Shown: positions 43,313 through 53,295, counted from the first letter of the stretch. The stretch: DNA of 64,000 nucleotides from Trichopria drosophilae (GCA_030407085.1 CM059587.1:72777001-72841000); one strand, 5' to 3'. The notes: generated by a model not told the origin, from the letters alone. Program-made: numbers and translations.

Positions 43313-43381
43313 TGTAACGGAAAATCTAAGTTTTGCTCCTTAAAGCCTAAAATAACAGCATTCCGTTATGCCCTACGCTCC
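43313..43381 (+). repeat. Truncated 5' LTR (first ~68 bp)
   Basis: TGTAACGGAAAATCTAAG to CCCTACGCTCCG matches the first 68 bp of the 3' LTR with two or three differences, then diverges abruptly. Within it, TAACGGAA and TTCCGTTA form a short inverted pair. Confidence 0.8.
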
Positions 43382-43390
43382 GACAAACTC

Positions 43391-44002
43391 ATGGAGCAGC
43401 TCCAAATCTTCGAGGAGTTCCCTGTTTGGGGAGCCACCGAAGAAGAGTTGGAGGGGGCTGTGCAAGAGGCTGCTGCAGCCAAGGCGGTACCAATGACCCC
43501 CGCAGAAGACTGGAGAGCGCTAGAAGAGGAAATGCGGGCGGCCCGCCTCCAACGGATCGCTCTGGAGAAAGAGGAGGAAAAGCTATTTCGCCGGATGGAT
43601 GGCCTCTTCCGGAAAGCTCCACCGCCGACGACTATGGAGCGCCTCCAAAAGTCCATCGCGGACTACTGTCAGGAATTGGCGGTACGCGACCAATTCCGGA
43701 CCCAACGCAATTTCAAACGGACCGAGGCCATTAGACGAGTGGAGGAGTTGCGAGCCAGGGAGCAGCCGAAGCTCGTAGACCTGGAGATGGCAGTCGCCGA
43801 CGCCGAGCGAGACTTGGCGGACCTCCAGGCACAGGCAAACGTGACGGAGAGGGCCTTGAAATCCGCAAGAGGAAAGGTGGAGTGTGCTAAGTCTCGCTTT
43901 GGTTATGCGGAAATGGAGCTGCGCGTACAGATCGCCCGCGCCCAGGCTCCACTCCAGCGCATCCGGGAACAATGCGCCCTGTGTGGGCACCAGCGGCGAT
44001 GA
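43391..44002 (+). CDS. 203-aa coiled-coil ORF inside the LTR element
   Basis: ATG at 43391, stop at 44000. GC-rich, in sharp contrast to the flanks, and with no break. The protein is almost entirely charged helix: EEEMRAARLQRIALEKEEE, then heptad-like runs RRVEELRAREQPKLVDLE and DAERDLADLQAQANVTERA. It ends with CALCGHQRR, a lone CxxC plus His. It may be the element's gag coiled-coil region or cargo. Codon-like usage and lack of stops suggest real coding until recently. A gag identity is an inference from position only. Confidence 0.6.
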   Translation: MEQLQIFEEFPVWGATEEELEGAVQEAAAAKAVPMTPAEDWRALEEEMRAARLQRIALEKEEEKLFRRMDGLFRKAPPPTTMERLQKSIADYCQELAVRDQFRTQRNFKRTEAIRRVEELRAREQPKLVDLEMAVADAERDLADLQAQANVTERALKSARGKVECAKSRFGYAEMELRVQIARAQAPLQRIREQCALCGHQRR

Positions 44003-44388
44003 AGAGGGTTAGACGACCCAACAATCAGGCGGACGCCTATCCTATTAATAGTCGTCCTATGTTATGGACAGTCGTCCTCAAATCCTAGTGATAAGTGGGC
44101 GGCATGCGGGGACCGCATCTGTAAAGTCCGATGACGAAATAAAAGGCTCACCTAGTAAATCTTAATAAATACATTGGTGTGGTTCATTTCACCTCTTACT
44201 AATTGCATGAAATAAATCCTGATAACCTTCCCGGTGGATTGAACTGTTCCCTTTCCTTTTCAAAATTGCCTAGACGATGCTAGAAAAAAAATAAATAACT
44301 TTGAATGTAATTTTTCTTTTATACCTGAGCTTAGAGGATTAGTGACAGAGCTGGTACCCGGATCGGATAGTCAGCGTCTGGGCGGGGG

Positions 44389-45103
44389 TGTAACGGAAAA
44401 GCTAAGTTTTGCTCCTTAAAGCCTAAAATAACAGCATTCCGTTATGCCCTAAGCTCCGGCAACGGTAGTCCTGATTAGAATAACATATAGTTATACATCT
44501 AGGGAGTTTTCAGGACTAGCGGGCTGGAGAGGCTCGGAGAGCTGGCAACGTCGCGACCCTACAGGTGTGTGGCATGGAAAAACCGGCGAGAAGAGTCAGA
44601 CCTCGACAACTTGCGGCGATAACCGGCTGATCCGAACGCGGAGAATTCCGTTCTTTTTTTTGTATCCGGTTTTGCGGAATTCCGAGTGTGTGTGTGTGGG
44701 TGACGGACGGACGTCCATAATCTCGAGGATTCCAAATTGTATTAAGTGGACGGCCTCTTTCTGTGGACTGTACGCGGACCCAACAAATAAAGTTAGGCCC
44801 CAAGGACCGGTGTATTGGTGTGTTGGAGTGATTCGCCACCTTTTTTTTGTAAGTACCAGTTTTCTCTGGTCCCTTGTCTCAGGTTATAATAAAATGTAAG
44901 TCAGCGCGATTGTTTCCTATCCTTTTATTCAATTTTACGTCCCCTCCGTCTTCCTTCCCGGATTGACCTTCTCGCGTTTGTCCAAATTGTGCTCCCTTCC
45001 AGGTCAGCACTTTGTAACTGTCGGCGCGAGACCGACTTCTTTTGGAGTTTGACGTATAGACGTCTCACTAAAATTAATAAAAAAAATCTAAAAGACAGTT
45101 ACA
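44389..45103 (+). repeat. Complete 3' LTR, 715 bp
   Basis: Starts TGTAACGG and ends GTTACA. Contains AATAAAG at about 44786 as a possible polyadenylation signal and a (TG)n patch near 44690. It could act as a promoter for minus-strand neighbours only in antisense, so no effect is claimed. Confidence 0.75.
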
Positions 45104-45189
45104 AGGTACATATATCTCTGCTTCTTCATCAGGAAATAATTCCATTATTTCGTCTCGAAGAATTTCAAATCGTTCATTCGTTATTCTAC

Positions 45190-46127
45190 AAAAAGAACAT
45201 CAAAATTGTATGCTATTATGCTGTACGGCCACTACAGCTTCCTTTTCACATTTCCTTAAATTCAAACTCACAACAATATCATGTGACACTTAATATCACA
45301 GTTCTGTCGGGGTCATCAGTAGTTGTGTCCAAAGTCAGTAAAAGACAAAGCAGGTTGATCACTAACCACTAAAATATTACTTAAATAATAGCAAAACCAA
45401 ACTCAGCGATCATAATCCAAAGACAGAAGCGGGCGTAAGCTATCCCAAAATACGAGCGCTACCAATGTAAGTTGGTTGCAGACGCCTGTAGCGCTACTCA
45501 AATACTACTTAAGGTCGTCAAAATACTACTGTATGAAACTATACTACGATAAACAAATCGAGATTTATATAGTAATGGTGTCATTCAAGTCAGTTACAAC
45601 GAAGATGTACAATCCCACAAGGCCTTGCACTGCATACTATATTACTGTTCCCCCCGCTCAGGTAACATCATTGAGAACATTCGCACACAGCGACCACATA
45701 GCTTCGCAATCAAAACGGACGCGTTGCGCCATAATAACGTATAAATCACCACATATTAAGTATCAAACTATAACAATTATTTTGTTTATTTATTCCATGT
45801 CCCGCGCGGCTTTTATAAAATTCACAAGACGAAGTTACGGCAGCCAGAAATACAAAAATTTCTATTATCCTATCTTGTATAATTTTGATCGCGGCTTCAT
45901 TTAAGCAGCGAAAACAGGCGATGGCCGATCCCAAACTGGCCATAACGTCGCCTATTAGCCAAATTTTTAATGACGAGCGTGTCGCAACTGAGGAGTTGCT
46001 CAAATTTTATATTCATCAGTCGCTATGTACGTCGCCAAGGATGTCCATGCTTTAGTTTTTAAGCTCCGCGACGAATCTGGAAATTTCGATTTCGAAGCTC
46101 AAGGCAATACCCCCTTTGCCCCACTTT

Positions 46128-46130
<3 letters not shown>
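45190..46130. other. AT-rich DNA, no gene called
   Basis: Open frames of 85-142 codons exist on both strands at 45476-46003 but overlap each other, lack domain signals and are not credible. Further upstream exons of the minus-strand gene may hide here but could not be placed. Confidence 0.5.
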
Positions 46131-46135
<5 letters not shown>

Positions 46136-46159
<24 letters not shown>

Positions 46160-46182
46160 TTATCTATATATATATATATATA
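46136..46182. repeat. (TC)n then (TA)n microsatellite
   Basis: CTCTCTCTCT... passes to TATATATATA. The following MITE has inserted at a TA in this tract, and the TA run resumes at 46930. Confidence 0.9.
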
Positions 46183-46931
46183 CAGGGTCATCGAAAAGTA
46201 TCGGACCCCCCTAATATCTTCAGTTAGAATGCACTTAGGAGAAAATGTCCAATAGCAAAGTTGTATGGTTTCAAGCGGGGAGTAAGATGATGACCTTGAC
46301 TTTGACCTTGACCATGTCCTTCAAGGTCATGTAAAGGTCAATCTTATTTTTTTAAATAGAACCCCCTACATTTTATTGCATATTCTTATAGCTTATCTCG
46401 AGAGCTTTCCAAAACACTCTAATAAAATATTTTTTTATTAAGTACTTTTTGAGTTATAAAGGTTTGAAGTTAACAATTTTTTGACACAAAATGTAGAATA
46501 TCTTGTAAAATATTATTTAGTTTTCAGTAATCATAACCTTAACTGGTCGGACTTGCACACCACTCTTGCCTTAACTGGTCGGACTCGCACACCACTCTTG
46601 CCTTAACTGGTCGGACTCGCACACCACTTAACAAATTGTTAACTTCAAACCTTTATAACTCAAAAAGTACTTAATAAAAAAATATTTTATTAGAGTGTTT
46701 TGGAAAGCTCTCGAGATAAGCTATAAGAATATGCAATAAAATGTAGGGGGTTCTATTTAAAAAAATAAGATTGACCTTTAAATGACCTTGAAGGACATGG
46801 TCAAGGTCAAAGTCAAGGTCATCATCTTACTCCCCGCTTGAAACCATACAACTTTGCTATTGGACATTTTCTCCTAAGTGCATTCTAACTGAAGATATTA
46901 GGGGGGTCCGATACTTTTCGATGACCCTGTA
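46181..46931. mobile_element. Second copy of the palindromic TA-flanked MITE, 747 bp
   Basis: 46183-46929 begins CAGGGTCATCGAAAAGTAT and ends with its inverse, flanked by TA within a TATATA tract. Arms match the copy at 24094-24978 with scattered changes. The core contains about three 32-bp units (CCTTAACTGGTCGGACTCGC...) in the opposite orientation to the other copy, so the element sits reversed. Confidence 0.92.
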
Positions 46932-47065
46932 TATATATCTATCTATCAAGGATGGAAGACAAGACATATATCAGGACTTCTTTTTTCCCGGGTGGCCAGC
47001 CACGCGTGTATCCTCTGGGTACTATCCATCCGGAAGCGAATCGCCAGCAGGCAGGCGTGGTTCAC

Positions 47066-47170
47066 TCTAAACGAGACTGTTTCCATATCTACATCAAACC
47101 ATATTTCGACTAATGGATCAGTCTAAACGAGACTGTTTCCATGTCCAAGTCAATCCATATTTCGACTAAA
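47066..47170. repeat. ~64-bp tandem duplication
   Basis: CTAAACGAGACTGTTTCCAT...CCATATTTCGACTA occurs at about 47068 and 47132. It is followed by three shorter CTCCGAAA-type repeats up to 47240. Confidence 0.75.
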
Positions 47171-47334
47171 TCGAAACCGAACGACCTTGCTCCGAAACGA
47201 CCCACCCTACTCCGAAATGAAACACCTTGCTCCGAATCGAAATTTCACATATCGATCATTTCATTTAAGCGTAAATTAATTCGCGATTCCTCAAATACTG
47301 TTAAATACTATTATTTGCAACATCATGTATGGCG

Positions 47335-47390
47335 TCCCCATATATAAAGGACCCGTTCACAGTACCTATATAGGCACTCTTCTACTGCCA
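47335..47390 (+). promoter_or_regulatory. Possible TATA promoter
   Basis: CCATATATAAAGGACCC at about 47338 is followed by TTCACAGTACC as a weak initiator. Downstream is a T-rich leader and then the short reading frames below. It may be LTR-derived. Low confidence. Confidence 0.3.
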
Positions 47391-47661
47391 ACTGCAGCAG
47401 AATTCTTTCTCCACGCCGAATACCGCAAATTGACAATCACTTCTATCTGTAACATACCTAATGTGTATGTAAATTTTACAAAGTTTTATTTTTCCTTTTC
47501 ACGAATGATTCTGTTCCTTCCTGCCTCAACTTATACATTGTAATGTTTGTGTATTGTTATTAAAGTCCAGTAATACATACATTTTCTTAAATGAGATTTC
47601 GTAGCGGATCTGCAAGCTCCGTTAATATTATTTTGCAATCGAATGCCCCTTCGTGTAGGAT

Positions 47662-48091
47662 ATGTTAAAGGAAGAAGAAAACCAAATCATGGTCTGGTTG
47701 TCTCGACTTAAACGAACAGAACGACTTGCTGTCCTCAAAGATAACCCAAGTTTGGTATCAACTTCATTAAAATCCTTGCTCGTCACGTTATGTCTGCCAG
47801 AAGACCGATTGAGACTAGCACAAATCTCAAATTGGACCAAACTCCAATTTCTTGTGCTCGAAATCGAGAAGATACATTTCGTCTAAAATGAGCCAGGTTC
47901 AACGCCAAAAACAATATCCAAAGAGATATCCAATCTCAAGTATTACTGGAATGTTAACAGAAAGTAAGGAAACCGTCCCTCTTTTTGGAGCAGATTCAAT
48001 TCCCAAGGACTATATCGACTCCGAAATCACAAAATCGTCCTTTTCAGTTAAGACACATTTCACACTCGGAACATTACGCAGAGGTTCATAA
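47662..48091 (+). CDS. Two overlapping short frames, possible gag start
   Basis: MLKEEENQIMVWLSRLKRTE (47662-47886, 74 aa) is Leu/Glu/Lys rich and helical-looking. A second frame (47852-48091) carries SQVQRQKQYPKRYPISSITG. They overlap by 35 bp in different frames. The position about 300 bp after a TATA-like promoter would suit a retroelement gag relic. I recognise no family. Confidence 0.3.
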
Positions 48092-48099
48092 AGGTTATG

Positions 48100-48840
48100 T
48101 CTAACAAATTCGGTCTCACATTAAACTGCAACAATTCCAAATTTCAATCATGCGCATAGGATTTAAATGAATCCTATACCAAACTCGCGAAAAGTTCAAA
48201 ACGTTCTTAATCTTTAATTGGAAATATATACCCATTACAAATTCAAAGTACCAATACGTTATACGAGTAATTCAATGACAATCAAAACATATCTCAGAAA
48301 ATGGTGAGGTCTCCACGAACATTTATTAAAGATTATGTTTTTTCGATTATACAGCATCGTATTTATTCCTTTGAACATCTATCAAAGCGCGGAGTTCATA
48401 CGAACATCGGATGAAAGCTGATGTTCGACAGAACACTTGCCAGAGGCGCTGAATCGTGTTTGCATGATTTGATATAATTCCAAAAAATCGACATTTCGAA
48501 CTAAGTTATCGTACTATAATTTTAAGTATTGAAATGTTAAATTGTCGACTGAATTATTTATCATTTTATTCTTGACACATATACCTCTGTGTATAAATCG
48601 CACTCAATTTCAATTTAAAACTAGTGTTGGCGTGGTGCCTCGCTCGCTCAGAAACTTCGACCCAGTGGAGAGTCGGCTATTCCTTAATACTCGTTCATTT
48701 ACAGTTTTCAATTATATTATAAAATTATATCGATATTTGGGGGTCTAATCATATTTACGTCCAAATGGCTTCGATAGATATGTTACAACAATATAGTGTT
48801 TCTTATATGTATGAAAATTGAAAATGATTAACAATTATGA
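48100..48840. other. AT-rich DNA, nothing recognised
   Basis: No coding region or repeat that I can support. Confidence 0.55.
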
Positions 48841-48856
48841 CCTATGGCCTGAGTCG

Positions 48857-48922
48857 ACGTAAAATTGAAAATGAGCATTTTCAAAACTTCGACCCCGACG
48901 ATAGGCCAGCCGAAGTATTAAT
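48857..48922 (+). repeat. Dispersed repeat with 'TTCGACCCCGAC', copy 2
   Basis: Plus-strand partner of 35888-35975: AAAATTGAAAATGAGCATTT, then CAAAACTTCGACCCCGAC, then AGGCCAGCCGAAGTA. Confidence 0.75.
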
Positions 48923-49079
48923 AAATAAAAGTTGCAAAACACATACTTTATACACTTATATTGTAATAGACTATTCGATGCATATTGCATGTTTACTGTG
49001 TTTTATTAATTACTGTCTGTATTATTATGATCTTATATATACAATATATATATACATAGAATTCGTCAAAGATATCTTG

Positions 49080-49480
49080 TAAGTGTCGAAAAGATCTCTT
49101 TCTCTTCTGCTTTTCAAACGCTGTTCTACAGTACGGAACACGATAGGTGTAGGTTAATTTTATCTAAAATAGTAATGTAATTGAAAATGTACCCGAAAAC
49201 GCGAATGCGAATGATTATTTAAATTTATTAAAATTTGTTCAAATTAGTAATTGCATTGTAACAATTAATATTACTAACAATTAACAGTAATAACTATAAT
49301 AAATAATGTATTACATAGATATTTATAAATTTAGTCTATTTATTACAAAAGCATTTACAAATACTGTTTGCGCACCTAATAGGAAAAATAGTATACGATC
49401 CTATTTCCTATTCTAGTGCGCAAAGTTCGATTTTGCGCACGTATTCGCGTGTGCAAAGTGCCACTTTCCCACACTTTACT
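49080..49480 (+). mobile_element. Internally deleted Crypton-like copy
   Basis: Its left part (TACAGTACGGAACACGATAGG, TGTAGGTTAA) matches the leader of the full copy at about 49620-49650. It then jumps to TAATTGAAAATGTACCCG, which matches the 3' end of the recombinase gene at 52760. The stretch AACAATTAA..AATAATGTATTA and the AATAGTATACGAT...GTGCGC end also match 52835-53110. So nearly the entire gene is deleted, leaving a non-autonomous derivative directly upstream of the full element. Confidence 0.75.
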
Positions 49481-49694
49481 GATCTTATAGTTTAGCGTGC
49501 GGTAAAGAAAATTTGCGTGCGGTAATGAAGTTTTGCGTGCGGTAAGTAACGCTATAGGTATACAGACATGTAGAATAGACCTGTCAAAACTTTCATTTGT
49601 TATACTTTTAAATCCCCGTTTTTCAGTATGGAAAGCGATAGTTGTAGGTTAAATTCCATCCTGTATAAATAAAAGTTAATAGTGCACGAACATT

Positions 49695-49818
49695 ATGTCA
49701 ATGAGTGATAATGATAGTGACGATTTATCCAATGATGTGCCACCTGAAATGCTCGAGGCAGCAAAAGAAATAGCCTTGAATTCATTGCCGAAAATTTCGA
49801 AACAGATATACACAAAAG
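49695..49818 (+). pseudogene. Crypton recombinase, N-terminal segment
   Basis: MSMSDNDSDDLSNDVPPEML leads to LNSLPKISKQIYTK, the 'LP.KS...Y...Y' opening typical of Crypton and phage-like recombinase core-binding domains. The frame is cut at 49819 by the 1.7-kb insertion and would resume at 51537. Confidence 0.65.
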
Positions 49819-51536
49819 TTGTGACGATTTGAAATTTAAATTTCGCGCGCTCCCGAAAGTCGCGCGTAAGGGGGTCGTTTGAATTCCGCGGGTGCGTTAG
49901 GAGTTTTGAAACTCGCCGCGCAGCGTGTTTGTCCCTTTATGACAAACAAACGCGACCAGTGTTTACGACGGCGTCACATGGCAAGTGGTGGTGAAAATTC
50001 GTTTCTCGTCGGGAATTTACGGAAGATCGTGCGAAATTATAAATTGTCGCGAATCCGGAAGATCTCCCTCTTTCCGAAGCGTCCCTTGGAACCATCGGCA
50101 GCTCGTCGTCGGCTACGAAGAATTTCGACAACCGCGTGGCCGAAGTGCCCACGCAGGAAAAACGCAGATCCCGATCGGGGTAAGAAGTTTTAAAAGTCAA
50201 TTTGAATTCATAGTTTGATTTCAAATAAACATTATAGTTTCTACGTGAACCTACGTGCAACCTGGTGCACCGGCGTCGAAGAGCGAGTGAAGCAGGCCTT
50301 TGTGAAATCCACGTGTTTTTTGGCGACCTGGGGATCGTCGACGAGTTTCGTCAACCGTTGTGTGCCGTTGATCAATCGTGTTGTCTACGCGAATTTCTTC
50401 TACACTACATTTTGGAGTGCTTGGGAAAGCAGAATTGGTTTAAAAAGAGAATCCAGGGACGAGAAGAACAACGGCTTGTCTGAACGGAATTCAATTCGAC
50501 AATTTTGGAAAAACAACGTGGTACCGGTTGCTTGACCCATCACCTGCTCTTCTTTACGATCGCTGTTTGGACGAACCATCTCTTGACGAAGCCACATATC
50601 TTGGAAAACCGAAGTGATTCGCAGTCGACAACAGGGTTCGGATAAGAAGCTAGTGAATACAGTGACTCGTGATCGTGCTCTTGCTAATCGCAGTGAATCA
50701 CTCGTGAAATAAAAAAAAGAAAAGGGGGACTCCGGAATAGTCCTACGTCGATTTCATTTTGTACTGATCGTGGTTCCGAAAGCTTGCTCGTTCTGTTTAA
50801 TTTATTGTAAAACAAAAAAGTGATTAATTCTCGGGGATTTATTTTTTGTTGGTGTGTACGACATAGATATTGATTATCCGAGTTGTGTACGGGTTTGAAC
50901 TTGGTTGTCTTAAGACGAAGTCGTGTCTTTCGCCGGAATTGTTCTCCGACGTATTCGTAATTCGTCAAAGAAGGTTCATCGAGTTCGATGTTATACCAAT
51001 TCCCAGGTTCGGAGCCTGATTGCGTGTCAGTTATCATATAAGCACTCGTCGTAGTTCGAATTCAAAGGTCGTATACCGAAATTAGTTTTCTTTATTTGTA
51101 TCGGTTCGTTGATAAATTCGTAGATCGGTTTCGAGGTCGATTTTTATATGACGTAGCGAAATAGTGTTCGGTTTAAGAAGTACGTGGTGAATTTACATGT
51201 CTCGGTTCATGCGATATGCGAAATTTGTGATTTAGGTTAAGGCGTGCGAGTGTGAAGTGTAAAGGGCTTCGAAAAGATTGATGACTCAAGTAAAAATTGA
51301 ACAATTTCTCCGATTCGACCTACTGTGTCCGAATCTGAACAACGATCTGTGATCTCGCAAGAATCAAAGAAATAATAAATAATAAGTTGACGTGCGAGTA
51401 TTAATGATGTATGACGTATAAAAAAAATCTAATATAATAAATGAAAATGATTTGATTGAACTTAACCTAACATGCCTATGTACAATAAATTTATAATACA
51501 TTATTCACAATAAAAAAAAAAAGAATAATACAAAGT
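49816..51536. mobile_element. TG...CA insertion of 1713 bp with AAGT duplication
   Basis: AAGT at 49816-49819 and 51533-51536 flank a segment starting TGTGACGATTTG and ending AATAATACA. A 4-bp duplication with TG...CA ends fits a long solo LTR. The GC-rich start, several AATAAA motifs near the end and the A-rich tail (51512-51522) could instead fit a retroposed transcript. Internal frames of about 100 codons are not convincing. It splits the Crypton coding sequence. Confidence 0.65.
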
Positions 51537-51884
51537 GTATAATGAATTTAAAAAATGGAGAAATACAGAGAACACTAAATCATTCGCAGAATCCGTTTTA
51601 TTAGTATATTTTAATGAAATAGCTAACAATTTCGCTCCATCGTCATTGTGGTCGAAGTATTCTATTATTCTATTATTATTATTATATTATTCTATTATTC
51701 GAAGTATGTTAAAGGCAACGATTAAAGCTTACGACAATATTGATATCGGCATGTATCCACAATTGATAGCATTTCTAAAAAATGCAATGCAAGATATAAA
51801 ACGAAAAAATCTAGTATATTTACAACAACGGACGTATCGAAATTTCTTGAAGAAGCACCGGATGCAGAATATCTTGTTATGAAA
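51537..51884 (+). pseudogene. Crypton recombinase, core-binding segment
   Basis: Reads EFKKWRNTENTKSFAESVLL and YFNEIANNFAPSSLWSKYS, typical of the SAM-like core-binding domain. A 51-bp AT-rich microsatellite insert (about 51660-51706, bracketed by CGAAGTAT on both sides) adds 17 codons in frame. A one-base loss in the A run at about 51802 shifts the frame; in the other frame the exon ends FLEEAPDAEYLVMK before a donor GAAA|GTACGT at 51885. Confidence 0.7.
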
Positions 51885-52008
51885 GTACGTATATGTATAT
51901 ATTTACTTGACTGTTTAATTTCTTCCAAATTCGACTTGCGATTAATCTTTCTATTCAAATTTTGTCATTGTAATAAATATTTATAAAAAATAATGCTTTC
52001 CTTTATAG

Positions 52009-52878
52009 ACACTGCTAGTTATTGGACTCTCTGGTGCGTGTAGAAGAGAGGAATTGACCAATTTATGCATGGAGGACATACAAGATCATAATACATTTAT
52101 ATTCGTAACATTGCCGAAAACCAGAAATAAGACCGTAAGGACGTTTACGGTAGTTGGGGAATTTTATGATATCGTTAAAAAGTACATGGAAAAAAGGCCA
52201 GAAAATTCAAAAACAAATAGATTTTTTTTAACGTACAGAAATGGAAGATGTGTATTACAGCCTCTTGGTATAAATAAAATTGGTAATATACCAGCAGAAA
52301 TTGCCAAATTTCCGAAATTAGAAAATCCCGAACGTTTTACAGGTCATGCATTCCGAAGATCGTCTGCCACTATATTAGTTGACGCAGGAGGAGATATTAC
52401 CTCGTTAAAAAGACACGGTGGGTGGAAATCTAACACAGTAGCCGAAGGTTATATTGCAGAATCACTTGCAAACAAACAAGAAATTAGCCATCGCATTGAA
52501 AACGCAGTACCGTGTACTTCAAAAAAACCAAAGCGCTCACCACTCTATAATCATATAATAGATACTACAACATATCATGAAGAAATGGACAGTTTTCATA
52601 ATACATTGTATGCAAACCCGTCAGAAAATAGTATTGTTATCGAAAATGATCCCGCAAATGCCGTGATTCCGGACACTCCCGATACACCAAAAGTACCTAC
52701 CGATCAATACGCAAAAGAAAACAATATAAATATATTGAACTTCGAAAAACAAAATACTAATGTAATTGAAAATATACCCGTAAACGCGAATGCTAACTTA
52801 AATTCATTAAAAAATGTTCAATTTATAAACTGCACTGTAACAATTAACATTAATAACAGTATTAACGATAATAAATAA
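52009..52878 (+). CDS. Crypton-like tyrosine recombinase, catalytic exon
   Basis: Acceptor TTTCCTTTATAG ends at 52008, after a 124-bp intron. The exon joins the previous one in phase 0 and starts TLLVIGLSGACRREELTNL. The tyrosine-recombinase tetrad can be followed: R in GACRREE, HxxR in TGHAFRRSSAT, a H/W box in LKRHGGWKS and the nucleophile Tyr in VAEGYIAES. A downstream tail of about 120 residues is Asn-rich and acidic, ending NINNSINDNK. No other enzyme domain is present. Reaction: strand exchange of the element's circular form into a short target. Insect Cryptons are the closest match by organisation. Confidence 0.78.
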   Translation, partial: TLLVIGLSGACRREELTNLCMEDIQDHNTFIFVTLPKTRNKTVRTFTVVGEFYDIVKKYMEKRPENSKTNRFFLTYRNGRCVLQPLGINKIGNIPAEIAKFPKLENPERFTGHAFRRSSATILVDAGGDITSLKRHGGWKSNTVAEGYIAESLANKQEISHRIENAVPCTSKKPKRSPLYNHIIDTTTYHEEMDSFHNTLYANPSENSIVIENDPANAVIPDTPDTPKVPTDQYAKENNINILNFEKQNTNVIENIPVNANANLNSLKNVQFINCTVTININNSINDNK

Positions 52879-52944
52879 TGTATTATATATATTTCTAAAT
52901 TTAGTCTGTTTATTAAATAAGAATTTACAAATACTGCTTTGGGT

Positions 52945-52985
52945 CGGGGGGGGGGGGGCTTTGCCCCCCGGAACCCCCCTCGCTT
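52945..52985. repeat. GC-rich hairpin with poly-G run
   Basis: A run of about 14 G followed by CTTTGCCCCCCGGAACCCCCC can fold on itself. It is absent from the deleted Crypton copy at the equivalent place (49395), so it was inserted or expanded after the copies diverged. Confidence 0.75.
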
Positions 52986-53194
52986 ATCAATCACCCTTGC
53001 ACCACCACTTTGAATGTTGTGTATACGTGTCGAACTTTTCGCACTTAACAGAAAAAATAGTATACGATACTCGTGCGCTGCGTAGGTGTGGGAAATACCT
53101 ACTTTGCGCACTCGTATCGTAATGTAGTATTTCGTATCACGGGCGTAAAAGAACTTATGCGCCCGTAGGTGATCACCGCGCCCGAGGGGCTGGC

Positions 53195-53295
53195 GAAGAC
53201 TACGGAAGAAACGTCGAAATTTGATGAAAAACTATAGGGTAATTTTTTTGCCGAGGTGATCAAATTTAATACCTTTTCAGACCATAGTCATAAGC
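53195..53295 (+). repeat. Dispersed repeat 'CTATAGGGTAATT', partial copy 2
   Basis: AACGTCGAAATTTGATGAAAAACTATAGGGTAATT...GCCGAGGTGATCAAATTTAATA..TTT.CAGACC. It is the last third of the repeat also seen at 35161 and 53510. Confidence 0.75.

Larger units (their letters stand above)
43309..45107 (+). mobile_element. Deleted LTR retrotransposon with 4-bp AGGT duplication
   Basis: AGGT at 43309-43312 and 45104-45107. The element 43313-45103 begins TGTAACGG and ends GTTACA, and the 6-bp ends TGTAAC/GTTACA are perfect inverses. The 5' LTR is cut after about 68 bp. The 3' LTR is complete and is preceded by a purine-rich GGCGGGGG that fits a polypurine tract. There is no pol, primer-binding site or zinc-knuckle gag; most of the interior is gone. 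It inserted in an exon of the gene above. Confidence 0.82.
42967..45185 (-). pseudogene. Exon of the same gene, split by an LTR retrotransposon
   Basis: The exon spans 45185-45108 and 43312-42967, with an LTR element between. It begins after TTTTTGTAG with ITNERFEILRDEIMELF, reads to EEAEIYVP at the insertion, and resumes YSRSADGSTARSAHGCLY immediately after the ACCT duplication. It continues to STFPCLRTPLGVLL at the donor TTG|GTATAT. Frame is kept when the element plus one ACCT is removed. The intact exon would be 420 nt. Function unknown. Open coding over three segments suggests the gene was functional until recently. Confidence 0.6.
49480..53120 (+). mobile_element. Crypton-like element, interrupted by a 1.7-kb insertion
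   Basis: The element has a leader, a recombinase gene in at least three coding segments (49695-49818, 51537-51884, 52009-52878), and a 3' region ending near 53120 with the CTTTGCGCAC block. There is no reverse transcriptase, no inverted repeats and no long duplication, as expected for Cryptons. Three copies of GCGTGCGGTAA occur in the leader at about 49495-49545. Confidence 0.75.

Noticed and set aside
45476..46003. Overlapping plus and minus frames of 142 and 85 codons
   Set aside because: They overlap each other and show no motifs, splice context or repeat partner. AT-rich chance openings.
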